From the NCBI RefSeq assembly GCF_000002985.6, contig NC_003279.8:14198001-14262000 (forward strand): a stretch of DNA of 64,000 nt, read 5' to 3'. This document shows positions 33,531-44,048 of the stretch, piece after piece. Source of the stretch: Caenorhabditis elegans. Its lineage: Eukaryota; Nematoda; Chromadorea; Rhabditida; Rhabditidae. Made by a program: the position numbers and the translations under genes. Numbering within the stretch: position 1 is the stretch's first letter; each line of letters begins with the position of its first letter. The notes under the pieces are model-generated. The model ran no database searches. It saw nothing but the letters and a program-made list of their open reading frames with translations, and was not told the origin of the DNA.

Positions 33531-34372
33531 GTACGAGTGACTCAGTGGGATTTTGGAGGGCTACCAATCTGACGACCGGGGTTCGACTCCGCACTGTGGC
33601 ATAATTTTTTTTCTTTGTTGGTTCGACTATATAAGCCCTGCTGAACACGAATTTTTAACATACAAATTTTTAACTTTTTATTGAAAATAAACTATCAAGC
33701 TTAAATTTTAATAGCTCATTGCACCTAGCACACATGAGACATATGCTGAACAGTCCCAAAAAATGCTCAAAATTTTTAAAAATCAGCTCAAACCTCGATT
33801 TTCTGAAAATTTGCTCGAATGGCTCAGTGGGATTTTGGAGGGCTTCCAATCTGACAACCGGGGTTCGAGTCCGCACTGTGTCATAAATTTTTTTATTTAT
33901 TGGTTTGACTATACAAGCCCTGCTGAACACGGATTTCTGACTTATATACTATTTGTAATAACATTTTCAACATTTTGGGGATATATATATATCCCTTCGA
34001 AGCTTGGTCTCCAATAGCTTGAACAACTTTAAAACAAGTTCAAAATTGGAAAAAAAAAATATATCGAAATTGCTGAAAAATCAGCTCAAACCGTAATTTT
34101 CAAGTTTTTCTGAAAATTTGGCCGAATGGCTCAGTGGGATTTTGGCCGGCTACCAATCTTACGACCGGGGTTCGAGTCCGCACTGTGGCATGAATTTTTG
34201 TTTTGCTGTTCTCAGAATAATACAAATCTCCTGAATTCGAATTTTCAACTCTCAAAACCAGAAAGACTTGCTAGGTCGGCTCAAACTTAATTTCTTTTTG
34301 TGTACGAGTGGCTCAGTGGGATTCTAGCCAGCTACCAATCTGAGGTCCGGGGTTCGAGTCCGCGATGTGGCA
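33531..34372 (+). repeat. tRNA-derived repeats, copies 9-12 (four, plus strand)
   Basis: Copies at 33531-33601, 33813-33883, 34120-34190 and 34302-34372. All have GGCTCAGTGGGATTTTGG-type A boxes (copy 12 GGGATTCTAG), GGGGTTCGAGTCCGC B boxes (copy 9 GACTCC) and a TGTGGCATAA or equivalent end. Confidence 0.82.
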
Positions 34373-34775
34373 TAATTTTTTTTTTGGTGTTATTCTACTA
34401 AATTTCGACTTTCCGAGTTCGAATTCGGTCAAAAATTAGACATTTCCACACTGCTTTGTGATTTTTTCGAACTTTTATACCTTCTCAAAAAATCGATATT
34501 ATTTGTTGATTTTACCCCCTTCCCTTATTTTCCTCTCATTTCTGAGAGTATAGGGAGATGGGGAGCGTGCGAAAGCGGCGAAGCGATCATATTTCAGTTT
34601 TCGGGAGCACAGAGTCGAGACGCTGACTTCAATTTTAGTAGTATATGGGACGAGGGACGATTTTGCAATGGAATATTGATTTTGGAGGAAACCCATTGAG
34701 TTTTAAGGCATGGGACCTTGAAATTCGGATTCAGAATGTCGATATTAGCCAAATAACACTAAAACAAAAAAATAT

Positions 34776-34845
34776 GCCAAGGCGCGGACTCGAACCCAGG
34801 TGGTGAAATTGGTAGTCACCCAAAATCCCACTGAGCCAGTCGGAC
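34776..34845 (-). repeat. tRNA-derived repeat, copy 13
   Basis: GCCAAGGCGCGGACTCGAAC to CCCACTGAGCCAGTCGGAC on the plus strand. The interval 34,373-34,775 has no recognised feature apart from AT-rich sequence and a small GC-richer block near 34,560. Confidence 0.78.
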
Positions 34846-35034
34846 AAAAAGTTGAAAAGTTCTAGAAAATATGAAATTTGAATAGCAAAATAAAATTAGA
34901 AGTCTTAATAAGAAGTTTTCAATAATTCAGGTACTGCTTTCAAAAATTAGCAGGTCGAATTCGGAAACTCTCGAGAAAAATGCTTCTGTGGGCTTCTCGA
35001 ACAGTTTATGAACCTGGAAGTTTGAAAAATAAAA

Positions 35035-37966
35035 TTAAAATGTTGAATTTAGACTAGTGGGCTTCACTCCGCAGACGTATCCTTTGTAGCATATATTTGT
35101 GGGTACCAGCCCTGCGGTTGACATGTTGCATCTAAAAAATTCGAATATTTGGAAAAAATTGGATTTTTTAAATAAAAAAATTCACAAAAAATGGTCCAAC
35201 TGGCGCATAGTGAAAGTGTTATATTCCTTCCCTTTCCCAAAAATGTCAATTTTTCGAGAAAAAACATTAAAGCTCAAGTTTCCATAGCTATGTGAGCTTA
35301 GAAGAGCGTCAGAGTATGCTGAAAAGCCGCAAAAATATCAAAAATTGTTGAAAGTTAGAAAAAACCACGTTTTCCAATAATTTTCAGAAACATGTCCAAA
35401 TGGCGCAGTGGGATTTTGGCGGGCTTCCAATCAAACGACCGGGGTTCGAGTCCGCTTTGGCAAAAAAAATTTTGTTTTTGAGTTACTGGACTAATTAAAC
35501 TGTGCTGAGTTCAAATTTCTAGGTTTTTTTACATGTAAAACGGCAGTAATAGTATAGAAAATTCAAAATTTCAAACTTCAGTTAAAAAACCTACCCATTA
35601 TCATCGATTCCAACTAGAACAGTATTCCCAATCAACAAATTTAAGCATTTTGCAAATTGATCTTGAGTTGTAAGACCATCTGGCTGGTCAGGCGGTGCAA
35701 ATTGATAGCCAGCATATGCACTGAGCAGCGGATCCGTGTAGGAAAATTCCTGAAAAGTTTTGAGATTCTATGTGACATATGGAGTCTAGTTTACTCACAT
35801 TTGTACTATTACATGATGCACTTTTCTTAGCTGGAGGCATACAAGATGATTTTCGCTCTCCGTTCACCCAATACCCATATCTATAGTACCCGGAGTCCTT
35901 TTTCAGAAGTGGCTGGCCAATACCTGCAAAACATTATTTTTTTTGAACGGAAATAATAAAATTCGGGTTCAGCGGGTTCAAATTAGGAAAATAACACTAA
36001 AACAAATTTTATGCCACAGCGCGGACTCGAACCCCGGTCGTCAGACTGGTTGTTTTCCAAAATCCCACTGAGCCATTCGGACAATTTTTTGAAAAATGCT
36101 CGAAATTTGGAAACTTGGTTGGAAATTGAAAATTAGGAATTTTTCTACTAGTTAAATGCTCGAAATTGGATTGAAACACGGCAAAGTGTTTTTTTTTCTC
36201 ACGATTTAACAAGATTGGTCATTTTAAATGAAAATTAGAGATTTCAAACTTGAAAAATCGAACTCAAATGTTCCAATTTAGTCTAAAAACAGAAAACAAA
36301 AAAATTATGCCACAGTGCGGACTCGAACCCCGGTCGTCAGATTGGTAGCTCTCCAGAATCCCATTGAGCCATTCGGACAAAAATTCCAAAACATCGTTTT
36401 ATAGGTAATTCGAGGTACTGATCTCATTTTTCTAAGTTTTAAAACACAATATCATCATATTTTGCTTGAAATCTTACCATAAACATAATTAGTCTCCTCC
36501 ATACTCTGAAGTCCGCTCAAAATAGCACTAGGTTCTGAAGCTTTGCATTTTGCCACACTATCCACTTGAGTTATGCATTGATTTACTGATGTTACCTGTA
36601 ACAAAACATATCAAATTTTGTTGACAATCGGCAACTCACCCCAATACACCAAAATCCTTTCGGTCTTTTGAAAAGTCGGTAACCGACCGGACAGTTCAGA
36701 GTAATTGTCGTTGTAAAAATCCATTGACTTTCTGAATTTACGGTCATTGTATACTCCAAATAGCTTGTGTCAGTTGCCACGGAGTTCTGAAAACGCGAAT
36801 TTCGATTTTTGTCCGAATGGCTCAGTAGGATTTTGGAGGACTGCCAAGCAGAAGGCCTGGGTTCGAGTCCGCACAGTGGCATTAATTTTTCTTTTTGTGT
36901 TTTTAGACTAAATCAATGACGCTGAGTTCAAAATTCAACATTTCAACTCTTATATTTTGTCGAGAAGCCTAAAATCACTGTAAATTATCAAAAATTTTAC
37001 TTTTTTCTTGAAAGTGCAAGTTTGGGCACGAAATTTGTCTTAAAATAGCTACAGCCAAAACTAGACTAAGTTCGTCTTAAAATTCAACATTTTTAGCATT
37101 TTTAAAGCAAATGTCCGAATGGCTCAGTTGGATTTTGGAGGGCCTCCAATCACACGACCGGGGTTCGAGTCCGCACTGTGGTCTAATTTTTTGTTTTGGG
37201 TATATTGAACTAATTCGAAGCTTTTGAGTTTAAATTTTGACCCTTTTCACAATTCGGGGCCAGACTGAGTGTTTTATGCCCAATTTTTGAAACTGACCTT
37301 CATAGTATTTGCTGTTGCTGTTTTTGAGCACGTATTTGCGGTAAACTCCATTTTTACAGCGATTTTGAGCTCAGTACTGCTTTCTCTTTCTCTCAGCCTT
37401 TTTAATTGCCCCAAACTGAACACCTGGCAGTTTTTAGAGCCCTTTTCCACGTAGACAGCCTGAAAATTGGAAGATTAGCCAAAATTCCTGATAAAAACCC
37501 AAAGTTATGGCATAATTTAAGTTAAAATATGGTGGGAACACATAAATTAAGTTAATTACACCAAAATAAAAATATGTGCCACAGTGCGGACTCGAACCCA
37601 GGTCGTGAGATTGGTGGTCGGCGAAAATTCCACTGAGCCATTTGGACATTTTTTTCGAAAATTTTGAAAAATTTGGTTCTTATGGAAAAATTCTGCTGGA
37701 AATTATTTTTGATGTTAAAATATGCATAAAATTACATAATATCTCCAAAATCCAGTTTTTTTCAAAAATTCTCGGAAAATTTTTTTTTCGATTTTTTTAT
37801 TAAATTTTTTGTATTTTTAGATTTATATTTTTAGGTAACTTACTACACAAGTATCCATACTAAAACAATAACCACTACAAAAAGAAATTGTTGCAGTTCG
37901 GTTACTGTAGTTCGGTGAGACCACTGGTTGTCCAAAGATCAGCACCATTTTGTATAAGGATTCTAC
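35035..37966 (-). CDS. PAN_3 (CW) / C-type-lectin-like protein A, 5' end not found
   Basis: Paralog of the three plus-strand genes at 48-56 kb; such nematode proteins are usually secreted. Seven minus-strand exons join in frame: 37844-37966, 37298-37459, 36640-36786, 36478-36595, 35799-35923, 35595-35749, 35035-35131. The first exon reads VESLYKMVLIFGQPVV, matching the mature start of the paralogs; the next has a PAN_3-like Cys pattern. Later exons hold NCPVGYRLFKRPKGFWCIG, QCITQ...AILSGLQ, RYGYWVNGERKSSCM and the final CNMS...CYKGYVCGVKP, equivalent to the paralogs' ending FVCGTRP. A signal-peptide exon expected upstream is not evident before 39.3 kb; translation could begin at the internal Met (37946-37948), which would give 302 aa without a signal. 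tRNA-derived repeats occupy several introns. Confidence 0.85.
35394..35462 (+). repeat. tRNA-derived repeat, copy 14
   Basis: GTCCAAATGGCGCAGTGGGA to GGGGTTCGAGTCCGC, in the last intron of the minus-strand PAN_3 gene A. The 3' end is shortened to TTTGGCA. Confidence 0.8.
36013..36378 (-). repeat. tRNA-derived repeats, copies 15-16
   Basis: Copies at 36013-36082 and 36309-36378, both reading GCGGACTCGAACCCCGGTCG on the plus strand, in the same intron of gene A and in the transcript sense of that gene. Confidence 0.82.
36811..37183 (+). repeat. tRNA-derived repeats, copies 17-18
   Basis: Copies at 36811-36881 and 37113-37183, beginning GTCCGAATGGCTCAG and ending in the B box GGTTCGAGTCCGCAC. 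They lie in an intron of gene A in the opposite sense to it. Confidence 0.82.
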
Positions 37967-38120
37967 CTAAAATTTTTTTTTTTGAAGAATTGTAATAATT
38001 TTGGTTACAGCATGTCCGATTGTCTATAGTTGCACTGAAACACAATTTTCTGCGGCAGGCCGGACTCGAACCCCGGACCCCGATTGGTAGCCCTGCAAAA
38101 TCCCACTGCGCCATTCGGAC
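37578..38120 (-). repeat. tRNA-derived repeats, copies 19-20
   Basis: Copies at 37578-37647 and 38052-38120. Copy 20 is the most diverged of this group (GCGGCAGGCCGGACTCGAAC). Confidence 0.78.
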
Positions 38121-38389
38121 ATTTTAGTTTAATGTGAAGGATTTTGCAAAAAAAGTTATAATATATTTTCAGTTTGTTTTTCAGAAATTCAGTTTCACTG
38201 TTGAAAATAAATTTTTCCAGAATAATTCCTTATACCCGTTCAGCCTAGGAAAAGTGCATGAAGAAGCCTACATTGAAGAAGATTTCAATCTTTTTTGCAT
38301 GTTATGAAGAGTGCCAAAGGTATCGGAGATTATGATCTTTTGAATTGGAGAAATTATTTTCCAAACTGCACACATGGGCAACATAACCT

Positions 38390-39228
38390 GTACAGTATCC
38401 TTACAGTAAGCCTACAGTAAGCCTACAGTAAGCCTACAGTAAGTCTACAGTAAGCCTAGAGTAACCCTACAATATCACTGTACTCCTACTGCACCCCGCC
38501 ACTACTCCTACAATACTTCTACAGTGTCCATACAAACTTGCTACACTAACCTACAGTACTCCCACAGTACCCTTACAGTACTCCTACAGTAACCCTACAG
38601 TACTTAAACACTATTCCCCTAGTACCCCCTACCATACTCCCACAATTCCTCTACTGTATTCTCACATTAAGGAAAGCAATACTCCTACAGTACTCCTACA
38701 GTACGCCCCCAATACCCTCACAGTACTCTTACAGCACCACTGTACTCATACAGTACTGCTACAGTATCAATACAAAATCGCTACAAAAACCTACAGCACT
38801 CCCCGAGTACCCCCTACAATACTCCTACAGTAACTGTACAGTACCCTACCATAATCCCACACTACCTCCATAGTACTCTCACATTAAGGAAAACAATATT
38901 CCCACAGTACTTCTACAGTACGACCCCAGTACCCATACAGTACTCACCCAGCATTCTTACAGTTATTCTACAGTAACCTTACACTTCTCCTTCACTTTCC
39001 CCACACTACCCCAACAGTACCCTTAAAGTACTCCTACAGTACCTCTACACCTTTCCTACATTTCCCCTACACTACGCCTACAGTTTACATACACTCTTCC
39101 CCCAGTACCCCTACACTATTTCCCCAGTACTCTCACAGTAATCCTACAGTAACCCTACAGCACTCAAACATTATTTCCCCAGTACCCCTACAGTACCCCT
39201 ACAGTACCCCTACAGTCCGCCAAAGAAA
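38390..39228 (+). repeat. CCTACAGTAC minisatellite, about 840 bp
   Basis: A ~10-base unit (CTACAGTACT/CTACAGTAAG) is repeated with many variants, beginning with near-perfect CCTACAGTAAGCCTACAGTA copies. It has inexact higher-order repeats, such as CTCACATTAAGGAAA seen twice (about 38,660 and 38,880). It fills the space between divergent gene A and the glycosyltransferase. The complementary unit recurs in the glycosyltransferase's intron 6. Confidence 0.9.
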
Positions 39229-39398
39229 GATCAAAAATACATACCCGATATGTTTCACTTTCGAAAAGTACGTGACGAAATGAATATCTAGATTAAAATC
39301 CTCGATTTCAAAATTCATACGATCGCTTTATTCATACGAATCGTTCAAAAGTTCATTCAAAAGACGATTTTTATAGATTTCTGGCCTATAGTCTTAAG

Positions 39399-42300
39399 AT
39401 GAAACGGTTCACAAGCAAAAAACAGTGTATGTTTATAATTGTGATATTCAACTTGGTTCTATTACTGTTTTACTCGATAAGTATTATTTTCAAAAATGAA
39501 AGCAGAATTTCGCCAGAAAAGTTTCCAGTTTCTCATGCTTTCATAAATTCTGTCTATTATTATCCAACTTCCAAATCGTGAGTATTTTTCATTCAATACG
39601 GTTATATAATAGTATTATTCCCCTACTACAGTCTTGGTAAGAATGCATTAGCCTTCACAATGGCTTTAGATCAATACAGTCACAGTATGAAAAACCACAA
39701 GTTTACGGTTCTCGGCTACAACTCGACACATTCAACGGAATCCATTGCAACTTCACAAACAGAAGGAATTCGAATATGTCGATATGTTACATTGATGGCG
39801 AGGACTAATACAGTAGATAATTTGGAGAAAATTAAAATTGAGTCAAATGGGGTTTCGGTTGAGGTAAGGGGCCCCACTCTTCAACAATCTTTAAAAAAAA
39901 TTTTTTTTTTAAGATTCCGTTCAAAATCGCGCGATATACTGCACCGAAGCCTGTCATCATATGTATCTCTCCACAGTTTGCAGCGGAGCAGTGGCAAATG
40001 TTTCTAATGCATGTTCATGTGGCTAACAGGTAAAAAGTAGCAGGGCTCTATGCAGTGTCGTGTTGCGACTAAAAGCTAGATATGGTCAATTCAAAACTAG
40101 CTCGAATGGGCTTAAACTGGCTTAAAACAAGGCCAAGACTAGTTTAAACTAGTCTAGGCTAGACAAAACCAGCTCAAAATTGTTCAAATTAAATTAAACA
40201 AGTTCAAAGTCTAAACCAACTGAAAACTAGCTCAATATAGTTTTAACTAGCTCAAAGAGCTTTATCTATTCACAGGTAAAACAGACTAGCTTAAACTGGT
40301 CAAGACTGGCTAAAAAGTTCAAACTAATTCAAAACAGCTCAAACTAGTCTTTTTTCTATAATCTAAAAAACTAGCTCTTAGCTAGCTCAAAACTAGCTCC
40401 AACTAGTCTAAACCAGCTGAAAACTAGCTCAACCTAGTCTTAACTCTAGCTCAAAGAGCTCAAAGTATTCACTATTAGCTCAGACTAGCTTAAACTACTC
40501 AAGACTGGCCGAAAAAGTTCAAACTATTATAATTCAAAATAGCTTACACTAGTCTACACTAGCAAAAAACCAGCTCAAACTAGTCTAAAATAGCTTAAAA
40601 CTAGCTCAAACCTAGGCCAACACTAGTTCAAACTAGTGTAAACCAGCTGAAAACTAGCTCAACCTAATCTCAACTAGCTCAAAAAGCTGAAACTATTCAA
40701 AATTAGTTCAGACCAGCTCAAAAAGTTTAAACTATTTCAAAATATCTTACACTAATTTACACTAGCTGAAAACCAGCTTAAACTAGTCTGAACTAGCTAA
40801 AAACTAGCTCAAAGCTAGTTTAAACTAGTCTAGGCTATCCAAAACCAGCTCAAAATAGTTCAAACTAAGTCATAGCAAGCTCAAACTAGCCTAGATCCGC
40901 TCAAAACTTACTCAGAACTGGTTCAAACTAGCTCAAAACTAGCTTAAACTAGCGCAAACTAGTCTGAACTAGTTGAGAACGAGCTCTAACTAGTTTAAAC
41001 TAGTCTGAACTAGCTCAAGCCTAGCTCAAACTAGTTCCACGTTATACTAGTTGCAGTCCGAATTATTATGATCCATACTGTACAGATTCGGAGGTCATCT
41101 CCACATCTATCTCACATCAATCATCGAATCATATTTCAAGCTAATGAAGGAATATGAACGTCAAGGCTACATAACTCTAGACTACTGGCTGCGTATGAAG
41201 TTCTCGGACCCTAAAACTCCATACATTGAGCCGAATGAAAATGTTGAGTGGAGACATCAAGCGGGTGCACAAACGGATTGTCTACTTCAATACAAGGAAG
41301 CCGCAGAATACATTGCGTTTTTTGATATGGATGATATCTTGTTCCCGAAGGAGTACCCGATCTATCTGGAAGAGTTCAACTCGGTACTTGCAGCACACCC
41401 CGGCACCAATTACTTGTTTTATGGGAGAAGGGAGCATGAATTTGTTAAAGGTATGGGTATGGGTATATGGGGGTGTTAAAACATAGGTACCCACTTAATT
41501 CGCTCAATTTCAGCCTCAACTCTGTCCGACTTCAGTTTTACCGACCTTGTCAAAAGTCTCCGTTCATCTCAAACCATAAAAAATGGAAAAGTCGTTGTAA
41601 GACCCGATGCATACAATTCCACGTGGATCCACAATAGCCAGCATGTCAGTTTCGATACGAGGTGCTATATACGACTTAACAGTTCAAACTTAACAGTAGT
41701 CTTGTTTCAGTGTTAAAGTGAAAAGTCCATCATTGGTACATGTGCAGCTGCCGGTTGATAAAAATGGGAAAAGGAATCATTCTAGGGATTTGTGGAAGAT
41801 TGAGTTTGGATCATTGAATGAGACAATTCGAGAGGAAGATGTCAGAGCAATCGAGGAGGACATCAATAGGTAAACTTTGCAGAGTAGATGGTAGCAGGGG
41901 GGTACTGTAGGGATACTGTAGGAGTAGTGTGTGGGTACAGGGATACTGTAGAGGTACTGTAGGATTACTGTAGGATTACTGTAGTTTTGAAATAATTGAT
42001 TTTTTGTCATTTGAAGGGATATTGGTTGTGGTTAGTGGAAAGATATGGGCGGGATACTGTAGCAGTACTGTATGGGTTTGTAGGGGTACTGTAGGATAAC
42101 TGTAGTTTTAGAAAAATTGATTTTTCTCTCTTTTGAAGGGCTATTGCTTTGGGGTTAGTGAGGGGTTAGTGGGGGGATATGGTCGGGGTACTGTGGCAGT
42201 ACTGTATGGGTTTGTAGGGGTACTGTAGAATAACTGTAGTTTTAGAAACATTGATTTTTCTGTCTTTTGAAGGGACATGGGTTTGGGGTTAGTGAGGGGT

Positions 42301-43175
42301 TAGTAGGGGGATATGGCCGGGGTACCGTAAGTACTGTAAGGGTTACTGTAGAACTATGGTAGGATTACTGTAGTTTGGGAAAAATTGACTTTTCGTCTTT
42401 TGAAGAGATATTGGTTTGGGGTTAGTGGGGGGAGGGAATATGGTCGGGGTACTGTGGCAGTACTGTATGGGTTTGTAGGGGTACTGTAGGATAACTGTAG
42501 TTTTAGAAAAATTGATTTTTCTGTCTTTTAAGGGCTTATGGGTTTGGGGTTAGTGGGGGATAGGGTCGGGGTACTGTAGCAATGCTGTAGAGGCACTGTA
42601 GGACTACGGTGGGATTACTGTAGTTGTGGAAAAATTAATTGTTTTTGTATTTTGAAGGGATATAGGTTTGGGGTTAGTTAGGGGTTAGGGGGCAAGGATA
42701 TGGTACTGTATGAGTACTGTAGGATTACTGTAGTTTGGGAAAAATTGACTTTTCAGCTTTTTAAGAGATATTGGTTTGGGGTTAGTGGGGGATATGGTCG
42801 GAGTACTGTAGCAGTACTGTAGGGGTTCTGTAGGAGTACTATAGAAGTACTGTTGATGTACTGTATTACTCAATTTTTTCCAGAATGAAGAATTCAACAG
42901 TTATCTCCACACTAGCACTACTCCTCCCAAACTCTGATTTCTACTTGCCAATCGTTTTTAAATGTTACTTTGACGCTTTTTACAAAGCCGCATTCGTGGC
43001 TCGAACCGGTGTTCCGAGATGCCCAAACGCGGATATTTGTGATCTACCACAACGAGAAGACTATAAGTGTATTCATTCAGATGCTCAATACATTTCTGGA
43101 CCCGACATGCGTCCTGTTACTTATCATTTTTCAACTAGTACCTTTTGGTCGAAAGATATTGGGTGTTATCAGTAA
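39399..43175 (+). CDS. Glycosyltransferase family 92 (DUF23) type II membrane protein, 496 aa
   Basis: Family 92 enzymes are Golgi type II membrane glycosyltransferases; the C. elegans founder is a galactosyltransferase acting on N-glycan core fucose. Seven exons: 39399-39577, 39632-39863, 39914-40029, 41086-41450, 41514-41661, 41711-41869, 42884-43175, ending in TAA. Residues 9-31 ([20 protein letters not shown]) form the signal anchor. Family landmarks are [31 protein letters not shown], and the metal-binding [10 protein letters not shown] with Asp residues at 256, 258 and 259, preceded by QTDCLLQY. The C-terminal exon has five Cys ([20 protein letters not shown]). Introns 3 and 6 are entirely minisatellite. 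Acceptor substrate is unknown; whether this copy is active cannot be told from sequence alone. Confidence 0.92.
40060..41060 (+). repeat. CTAGCTCAAA minisatellite filling glycosyltransferase intron 3
   Basis: About 1 kb of imperfect repeats of ACTAGCTCAAA, ACTAGTCTAAAC and AACCAGCTCAAA, with a loose ~60-180 base higher-order pattern (AACTAGCTCAACCTAGTCT recurs). It begins a few bases past the GTAAAA donor and stops about 25 bases before the acceptor. Confidence 0.9.
41890..42875 (+). repeat. TACTGTAG minisatellite with ~120 bp higher-order units, intron 6
   Basis: The small unit GTACTGTAGG or GGGTACTGTAG sits inside larger repeats: GGTTTGGGGTTAGTG, GATATGGTCGGGGTACTGT, TTTTAGAAAAATTGATTTTT. 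Higher-order copies start near 42,010, 42,130, 42,265, 42,400, 42,530, 42,660 and 42,765. The small unit is the reverse complement of CTACAGTA at 38.4-39.2 kb. Confidence 0.88.
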
Positions 43176-43305
43176 AAGTTTTTGCGGCTTTGTATGTGTT
43201 TGAGCTCTAAAAAACAAGGCTCTGCGTGATTTTTGAGATTTTGATACTATAAATTTTGAAGTTTGCAAGTCAGATTTAGTCTAAAATCACCTTTAAAAAA
43301 TTAAT

Positions 43306-43375
43306 GCCACAGTGCGGACTCGAACCCCGGTCGTGTGATTGGAAGCCCTTCAAAATCCCACTGAGCCATTTGGAC
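43306..43375 (-). repeat. tRNA-derived repeat, copy 21
   Basis: GCCACAGTGCGGACTCGAAC to CCCACTGAGCCATTTGGAC on the plus strand, between the convergent glycosyltransferase and four-pass membrane genes. The 43.4-44.05 kb interval is otherwise AT-rich without recognised features. Confidence 0.8.
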
Positions 43376-44048
43376 ATTTTTCTTAAAATTGGTCAAAATT
43401 ATCCAAAACTTTGAGAAACCAACTTTTGGTTAGTTTTCTAATTTTTTTGTATTTCATTTTATTCTCTCCTCATGGCAAACTATAAACCCGGAAACTAAAA
43501 AAAATCTGGCTCACTTTCGAAAATATCGCATAGCACAAAATCAGTCGACCAAGAAAGAGCATGTTTGAAGCGGAAATATGCAAAAAATGAAGTCATTTTT
43601 TTCCCTGAATTTTTGGAAATCGCCGAGACATTGTTTCCATGGGCTCCCAAACGGCTATTATTTTGGGGGAGCATTTGCAAATGGGATTTTTTTTTGTCTG
43701 AATATTGTTCTCTGTCGGACTGGGAAAAAGAAAAATTTGCGAAATACGGGGAAGAATAGACAATATTTGGGCCAAGTGAATTTGGTCTTCAACAAAAATC
43801 TGAAAATCAAACAAAAAATAAATTTTGGAAAAAAATTGCATTTTTTAATTTTTTTTAATTTTTGATTTATAGCTAATAATATTATTAATTGCATAATATT
43901 GCCAAAATAATATTTTATTGGTTTACAAAGTAAAATAAAAAATCATAAAAATATCGATTTTTCCGAAAAAATTTTTTTGAATTTTTTGAAATTTTTTTTT
44001 TCAAAAATCGTCACTTTTTTTCCAAAAAACTTGAAATATTATCAATTT

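Noticed and set aside
38052-38120. Possible functional tRNA genes among the tRNA-like copies
   Set aside because: A and B boxes are present, but acceptor ends do not pair and anticodon stems are not formed in any of the copies inspected, so they are called tRNA-derived repeats.
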